IMG/VR virus record: IMGVR_UViG_3300032265_001580 | Location: 1 to 22,292 of that record | DNA from: a virus | DNA: 22,292 bases | Direction: 5' to 3' (one strand) | Part shown: one piece after another, positions 6,447 to 15,400 of the stretch | Position numbering within the stretch: position 1 is the first letter of the stretch | How the letters are laid out: each line of letters begins with the position of its first letter | The notes under the pieces: generated by a model | What the model was told of the DNA's origin: nothing | Database searches by the model: none | The model's input: the letters and a program-made list of their open reading frames with translations, nothing else | Translations under genes and position numbers: made by a program

Positions 6447-9400
6447 GTGGCGCAATAGTAGCATTTTTCTTTATAAAATTAGCTATTGTGTTGTTAGAAT
6501 CTTCTAGTTTTATACCTTCACCGTCTTCCCAATATGTCATATTATTTTTTACGATGACAATTTTAGTGTTAACTAGTGGCACAGCAACCAAGTGTATTGT
6601 ATTTCCTACAACAGTAAATTCTGGAGGATATGTTGTATCTCCAAGTGGGCTGTAAGGATAACCGTTACTTTCTACAAAAACTGTAGAAGAAGTTTTCTTC
6701 AAACGATATCCCCCAACAAACACATCAATATCATCTGATCTACTAAACTTTAACTTAGGAGTAAACGAAGATACTGTTCCATCTGCTAGAATAGTTTCTG
6801 TTTCAATTTGATCTGTGTAAGGGATAGTTTCTGTTGGGCCTGCATCTTGAACAATTGATCCTGCAAGATGCACTGCCGGAGCACCTGTGCCTAATGTGCC
6901 GCGTCTTAGTTGTGAAAGAACGTTGTCTATTTTTACAAAAAATTCAATACGCTCACCGTTGATGAAAACTATCCCGGGTAAGTTTGCGGCAGGATTTGGC
7001 GGTGTAAGTATACTACCATCTGCTACTGCAATAGATAATGTGTTTTGTGTTATATCAGCTGCCAGCGTAGTTGCTTTTGCGGCATTTAGTCGTTTATAGT
7101 GTACTCGATTAAGCATGTCTTTAAACTGCATAAATCCAAAATCAGGATTAGATCCTTCGGTTCGTGTATAGACTTTAATAGCTAAAGAATCAATAACTTG
7201 TCCGGGGACTACTTCTTCAGGAGCATGACTGTTCATTGGAGATATCAATTTATCCCCATCAACTACAATATCATCAGGAGCATAACCCACAGCAGTACTT
7301 AATGCAGATCCTCTAAACATGCCGCCATTCAGTTGAGTATCGTATGTGTCAGGATTAGGTTCTACGCTGCCGTCGGGATCTATTTCAGACGTACTGCTGT
7401 CCCATGCATCAGAATCCCAACCTAAGTCTAAATCCCATCCGCCATGGATTGTAAAATCAAGACCCATAATATTAACACCGCCGTAGTCAACACCAGTCAT
7501 TAGCTGTGAGAAGTCTTTGCCCGTGTCTCCAACAGTAGGTTTGTAGTTATATTGAATTCTATCGGCTGCATTATAGTGAACAAAATCTTTTAGATATTTT
7601 ACAGAAATATTTTGTGTTATTCCATCAACAGGTGCAGGTGGTGCTGTTGTAAATGTTATAACTCCGTAATATTCTGTTGTATTATTGATTGTTTTAGATC
7701 TAATAGAGAACACATATTCGTTTCGTAAAACATCAACGCCATTTACTGTAACTGTTTGATATTTTGAAAACGGTATTTGCGGAGCCCATTTTAATGCAAA
7801 CTGTAATTTAGATCCAGTGCCTTTAAATGTCTCAGTTACTGTATTATCAGTAATGAAATTTGATTTAGCTATCCTGTCAAATTTAACAGCAATTTTATTT
7901 GTCCTAACAGTTTTGCTTTCAATGATAGCAGATGCTCTAGCGGCAGCGCCGCCTAAATTTAAACCGCCATCTAATTGAATTACAGGGGCTTCTAAATAAC
8001 CTGAGCCGCTGGCAATTAATTCTATTCTGTTAACTATACCGATAGATATGTAGGCACGAGCTTCAGCTCCAGATCCATATCCCCCAATAATTTTTACTAC
8101 TGGTGGAGAAATATATCCAGAGCCACCATTGACTATTTTAATTGATGTGATGGTAAATCCTGCATTGTCATACCACATTTTCCAAGGATATTGTGTAATA
8201 TCTTTAGAATCATACACGATTTCACCGTTTTCAACCTTAACTGAAATAGGTACTATATTTGAATTTTCATCAATGACCGGCAATAGATCAAAGTCTGATA
8301 CTATTGATTTAGCATAGTCTGTAGCTGTATAGGAACTTACGTACTCTCTAATACTTGTTCTATAAGGCTTAACTTCGTCAATATAGTTTTCAAAGTTACT
8401 TAGATTGTTAGGCTGATAAGTTGCTGGTTGATTTAGAGTTCCTACATTATGTCTTGCTTTGACAAAACTTGTTTTAAACGCCCAGTCAACAAATGACTGT
8501 TCGTAGAAAACATAACGTAAACTACCAAAGAAAAATTTTAAGTAATTTGGTTTTAATTCATTAATTAATAACTTATTTTTAATAGTTGTTAAAATTATTT
8601 GCAATTCAATTCCGGCCGCATCATCATAAAATGCACCGTCATATAACTGATCGCTAAATCCTAATGTAGCAGAACCATTGTCGTATAGATTACTTAAAAA
8701 TTCAATAGTACCGGCTTGTCTGCCAATTACTGTATAATTTTGTGTGTAATCAATAGTTGTAATATTATTATATTTTTCTAATAAAATCCAACCGCCTGTG
8801 CCAATATTTTTAACTTTAACAATATTTCCAATATTAGCATCAAGCGTTGCCAAGTAATAGGTATTGTCTACAATATAGTCTATTTTTGTAAATTGATTGT
8901 ATCCAACTGCATACCAATCTATATATTGCCAAAATTGTGTAACATCATAACTTTGTACTCGTACACGGTCCCAACGAGGAGTCGAGTCCCATGGTGTACT
9001 TTCACCATTATTCCATTGTAAGATTGCCCATTTATTGTAAGAAGCACTATCGCTAGTAACTAATACACTATATGGTCTTACTACAAAAGAAGTAGTAGAT
9101 TGTTCATAATTTGTACCGCTATTAATAATAACTACACTGTCAATACCGCCTGTGCTGTTCAATGTTGTTTTAATTAATGCATCTTCTCCGCTTCCAATAA
9201 CTGTTATATAAGGAGCATTAACATATCCTTTGCCAGGATTAACTATAGTGGCTCCAATAATTTGGCCGGCTAATAATCCTGTGCTAGCAACTATCGGAGT
9301 TATTTTTGCGTGTGTTAATCTTGTTGTTCCTACAAATTGTAATTCTACTTCAGATGTAATTGAAATATCCCATTTGCCAGTAGCGGCTCCTGGGGCAGTT

Positions 9401-12400
9401 TCGGCTTTAGTTAGATCTGTTAAATCATAATTATCTGAGACAAGCACTGATGATAATGTACTATTAACATCTGTAATAAACTGTTTTAGTGCTTCAAAAC
9501 GATTGACAAACATGCTCTGTCTTGGTCTAGACAAAATGCCGTACCGTTGTTTCAAAGGCAATGATAAGTCCGGTAACTGCTGTCCATTTGCATCTTTACC
9601 GGCTAAACTTTCAAACCATTTAGATTCAATTGATGACGGTAGATCAGTATTAGGATCTTCACTAACTATCTTCCATTCTGTATGTAAATTTTGTTCTTTG
9701 TTATCAATGTTCCAATAATCAATATGTAGCACAACATCGGCTGATTTTAAATATTGCTTGCAGTTTACTAGGCTGAAACTATTAGAACCTGTTAATACTA
9801 AACAACTATATCCATAACTAGTTGGGTCAGAAATAAGGCTTGCTACTTCAGCTGCCGATAAAGTTCTACCTAAAATGTTAGGCGTAATAGTTTTATTTTT
9901 TACCCAGAAATAGTAAGTGGTAATTAATGATTTAGTAACTGTGTCAAATCGTTGACTAGTGCTGTAAACTGACTTACCGTATAAACTCTTTCCGCTAATA
10001 CCGGCAGCTAATCCTGCTTCAGTATCTGCTCGAGCATCCCACTGGTCCGGAGTTAGTCTCGACGATACCCATTCGTATACATCAATACTAGCAGAGTACT
10101 GCGGGTAATTCATCGGATCAGGAGCGTATAATTTATTCCAATTAGTGCTTCTATACACTATATCACCATCTAAGTTTTCAACAAACTTAGCACGGGTTAG
10201 ATTCCACCAAAGTGTACCAACCTTGTCAGACAACCAATTAGATTCAGGATTTAAATTTATCGATGAGACGGTTTTATCAGTATACGAATATACTGCTGGA
10301 TCATAATATGTTTTATATTTTATTTCTTGATCAGCTATGCCCGGAATACGGCCATACGGAGCATCTACCACGTCAATATATGTTATTAATTGATTGCTTC
10401 TCTTATTGTATAAGAAAGCCTTTTTAATTTTGCTAACATCTGGTGCAGGAACTTGTTGATGTAATACTGACCAAGATTTATTAGAATTTTGTTTAGTATA
10501 TGTATAGGCAACACCGTATCCACTATTTGGTGCACCAGCTATTACTGTATTTTTACCAGCAGATATCGATATACCATAATTTATACCTTCTGGATATTGT
10601 TCGTCTGGTGAAACACCACTAAAACTTTCAGCATATATAAATTTTGTATTATATCTATCAAATATATCAACTCTACCAGATCTTACTAACTTATCAATAA
10701 AGGTTAGAGAGTTATTATCAAAAGTAGTAGCAACACTATCAAAGGTAGTTATATTGTTTATACTACCTTTTGCAGATAACACAATTAACGATTCTGCATC
10801 TCCAATGAATTCAACATAGGATCCAAATAATTCATTCTGTTCGTCTTTAGGACTAGTTAGAATTTGTAGTGGAATGTAATTATAAGCAGTATCTGTTGCT
10901 GTAAATATTTGTACTTTACCTTCAGCAAAATTATCTAAATTAGCCAACGGCGATCCGACTGCTAGGTAACTGCCGTCGGCAGATACTGCTACAGATTCTC
11001 CAAATCTATCACCAGGATTAATTGTTGTAATTTGCTGTCCGCCCATTACTTCAATAGGCGATCCATAACCTGTGTCTGTTTTATGATATACAAAAATTTC
11101 ACCAGTATTAGCATCATACTCGCTTGCCATTAGTCTCCAATCGCCGGATGGAGGAGTAGTGTTAGTTTGCACAAGTGCTTGGTAATACGATCCTAAATAT
11201 CTTACATATTCGTCTACATTATAAGTAGTGCCCGGAACAAAATCACCAGTCTTTGTTGCAAAACTATACTGGTCCGATCCAGGTGCTCCAACAACTATTC
11301 TGCCGCCATCAGCAGTTGCAGTTATAGAATAACCAAACTGTGAATATGTTGCTGTTCCTACTAAAGGCGGTTCTGTATGTGCCCAAGCTGTACCGTCATT
11401 AGATGAAAATATGTCAACTCGACCTTGCGAATTATGGTATGCAGGACTTGAGATGATTAATAAGTAACCATCAATTTCATTTTGGCTAAATGCTATTTTA
11501 GCTCCGAACAGATCCCCAGAGCTTATTCCGGCAGGCACTGGTACTACATTTTGAACATTAAATCCAATATAACCAATTGATAATACTTTTACTGTGTTAG
11601 TAGTAGCATTAGAGTATACAACAAGTTTACCATCAGGACTAAATTTTATATCTCCAGCAGTAATAGCAAATAATGTTGTTGAAAAATTCTGCCAGGTATT
11701 ATTAAAATTCTTGGAATATAAATTTATTTTTTCATAGTCTGCAATTGCAATTGTATTGCCGTCTGGACTAGTAGCAACTAATTTAGCAAACTTTTGAGTT
11801 GTAAACATCGGGTCAATAGCTAATTCAGCGTAAACCGGATTATGCTGATAAACGGTCCATTTTCCTGATCCGTTATCATCTGCCCAAATTAATTCGTTGG
11901 GTTTTAAATTAGGAGGTAAAACATCGTTAATGTTATCAACATTATTAACCCTGCTCTTTAAAAATCTATAACTGAGAATACTAGTTAGGTCATTCTTTAA
12001 AAAATCTGTGTGAGTAAAACCAGTTATTTTAGCTGTTATAGTAATAGTTGCATTAAGTACAGAAGCTATTTGATAAAAACCATTTAACGATGTAGTATGT
12101 GTTATTCCAATAATATTGCCAGCTTGTACTGTGGGAGTCCTATCACACGATAAAGTCAATGTTGTTCCGCTGTAGTTTGCATCTGTTATTTTAAAAGTAT
12201 TTTTTGTAAATCTATAAACACTCCATGACAGCGCATCAAACGGACACCAAATGTAATCTCCGTCTGTAAATTTATTAATGTCATGAGTTATGACATCTGT
12301 TAAAGAATTAAGACTGTATTTTACATCATCATATCTAGCATAACCGGGTGTTCTTAGATAAGGTTTTTTAGTAGTTAATGGCCAAGGATTATTATTGTAA

Positions 12401-15400
12401 TCAGCAGGTTTAACATATACATTAGACGGCGTTTGTCTATAGACAAAGTCTAATAAATTTTGATCAACAGTATTAACTAATTCAAAAGATTGCGGATTAA
12501 TTTTAAATTGATTTATATCTAAAATAAATTCTAGTTCAGTAAATGTATCAACAGATCCGTACTCACCAACACGCAATGCCCACTCTTCATTGAATGTTAG
12601 GCTTTCCATATTATCTGCACTGAGTACATCAAATAATTTGTTCAATACATTTTGTGTACCTTTTTCAATTATCATCCCTTGATAAAATTTATATTGGCTA
12701 ACATCATCTTGAATAATATTAGCAAGGTACTGTCGAGACTGATACCCAATTAAATGTTGCGCAAACTCTTGCTGTTGTACGTCAAAATTTCCGCTATCTA
12801 AATTATAAAAATCAGTAAACTGTTGTACTTTATAATCCCAATTAGGTAACAATTCTGCTGTAGGTTGCTTTGTTAGTTTAATCCATTGTGCATCATTAAA
12901 GGAAGCCAGACTTGATAACTTCATCGATGCTGAATAATAAAACGATTTGTATTTTACAATGTCACCTAAGTTATAATCAGTATGCGGAGCCCAATCAACA
13001 ATCTTTGCCTGATCAAAAATAAATCCAGGAATATTAAATCCGCCATTCCAGTTTTGTGTTATATAACCTAAAACTTTTACACGTTCTTGTCGATAACCGG
13101 GTTCAAGATTATAGATAACATCGTTAAACATTGTTCTGTTATCTAACAACAATGTATGCTCTTTTTGTATCAAATAGAGTACTGCACCATAAATTCCATG
13201 ATTGGTATTTTTTGATGTTAATATAAAATCATTGTCACTTCTGTATATACTGGTTAACTCGGTGGCTAGGGCTTGGCCGTCAACTCTAAATATTTGGTAT
13301 CCGTAGAATTGATCGGTAATATCATTTACCGTTGCATAAGTTGTTGTTAGTGTTAATTGTCCGGCTGCCGGGCTCAAACTTAATACAGATCCAGATGTCC
13401 ATCCTTGTACTGTCCAGAAAACAAATTCTTTTGCTGAACTTTCCCAATTGCTAACCGTACTTAAATTATTATTAAAAGTATCAAATACAAATCCCTGTGC
13501 GGCAAGATATGCCCCATACCCTAAAAGAAAATCAACTACTGCTTGTATTGAATCTAATTGTGTTCCGTAGCTTAATACTTGTTCTTGAGTTGTATCAAAA
13601 GACTCTCTAATATAAACGTCGTGGCCTCCAATAGTTGGTAAAGCACCGAGCTGAATAAAATTTAAACTGTTAAAAGTTGTTGTACTTGTGTGGCTAGTAA
13701 TTACTCTATAGTAAAACGATCCGTATCGAACTACAGTTCCTACGAGATAATATTGATTTTCGTTCCATGTTACATAAGATTCACTAATACCCCCAACATT
13801 AGATATGTTTCCGGGAGTAGTCCAAGAATAGTATTTAAAGTAAGGGTGTTGTCTTACATAACCAGAAATTTCAAAATTGCCGTCGGACACTTTTGTAATC
13901 ATGATACCGCTATAGACTAACTTTTGTACTGGGCTACTAGTGTTTAAAAATATATTATAATTTTCTTGAGGAACAAATATTCCAGTAGTGGATGATGGAT
14001 TTTTGCTGTCTAGTAATAAATTAAATTTTGGCTTACTAGTAAATCCGCCTAATTTTGATCCTAAGCTATTTGTTAAATTTTGAACATCGGATACGTATTG
14101 ATCTATAGAGGCGGTTGTTTCGCCTAACATATGATCTACTAGATAATTTACTAAGCCTGATGTAAAAATTCTAGTTGAGCTAAATGTAGTACTAGGTAAT
14201 ACAATATCAGATAATTTAAATCTTAAATTTGTTTCAGAATAAACAAATTGATTTGCTAAATTTTTTACAATTCTACTTCGATCAAAACAAGTACCTAGTA
14301 CTTTATTTGGCTGCAATAATAATACTGTTTGCATTAATGCAAAAGGATAGAATGAAGATTTTCTCCATGCGGTTTCTACAGGACCGTAATCTCCAAATGC
14401 ATAAGATCCGCCTGCTACAGAACTAACTAGACCGTTGACAAAATTTGCAGTAAGTGGATTTGTTAAATTTCCAGATTCGTCTACAGGTAATCCCGTATCT
14501 AAAATTGATCTTACAAATTTTAAATTTTGTTTTACTGTAGTACCTGGTTCTCTAATAATACCGTTACGTAGATCTTCCCATAATAATAAATTATTATTAG
14601 TATATGGAGCAGGTCCATATACCGATGTCCACCATACTGGTTCTATACTAAAACCTAATATTTCCCAGGGATGGGTGTGTGGTCTGTCTGTATCTAAATA
14701 CCAATTAAAAATACCCCTCCAATATGCCGGCACTGGATTGCCGTCGGGACTATAATTTCCAGAGTAATTAAATGTAAACGGATCTGTAGAATTGTATCCT
14801 AGTTGTTTAGTGTAATCTTGAGATATTAGTGATGTCCATTGATAAAAGAATGTAGATAATACTTGATCGAATTCTTTTTTTGAATAATCCGTTGTTCTTT
14901 CATATCCAGGAATAAAATCATAAATGTTAAACACTTCTGGATTGTACGACACCTTAATATTGTTAAAAATTCTTTTTTCTAATTCTAATATTAAATCATC
15001 TCTAAAATCATCAAAGGCAACTATAATACTACCGTCGTGTCCTTGAATTACTTTTGTTGGTGTTCTATAAGTATTATCAATAAAAATCTTAGGTTCAAAT
15101 TTAGGATACAGTCCTAATTTTGTAGGTGTTGGCGGGCAGAAACTACCGTCTGTTGAATGATACTCGTATGCTTCAATGGTGTCACCAACTGTTAAACTTG
15201 TTAGTATCTCAAAGAATACATCAGTGCCAAACACATAATCTTTTCCGTGAACTAGTTGTACTCCATTAAGATATAGTGTTACTGACTGATTACTTAGATT
15301 GGTAAGATTAAATGCATCTGTTAAAGGGTATTTGGTAATACGATTATCTAATACAGTATATTCAAGTCTTACTGCACCGTTATATCCAAACATATCAGAC

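Noticed and set aside
9106-9249. GSGY unit as a separate gene or mobile insertion
   Set aside because: It is in frame, has the same base composition as its surroundings, and similar units recur 0.9 kb downstream in the same protein.
14229-14755. Plus-strand open frames of 65 and 106 codons opposite the giant gene
   Set aside because: They are antisense to well-conserved blocks of the giant protein (THPWEILGF, YGPAPYT region) and are not supported by spacing or composition.
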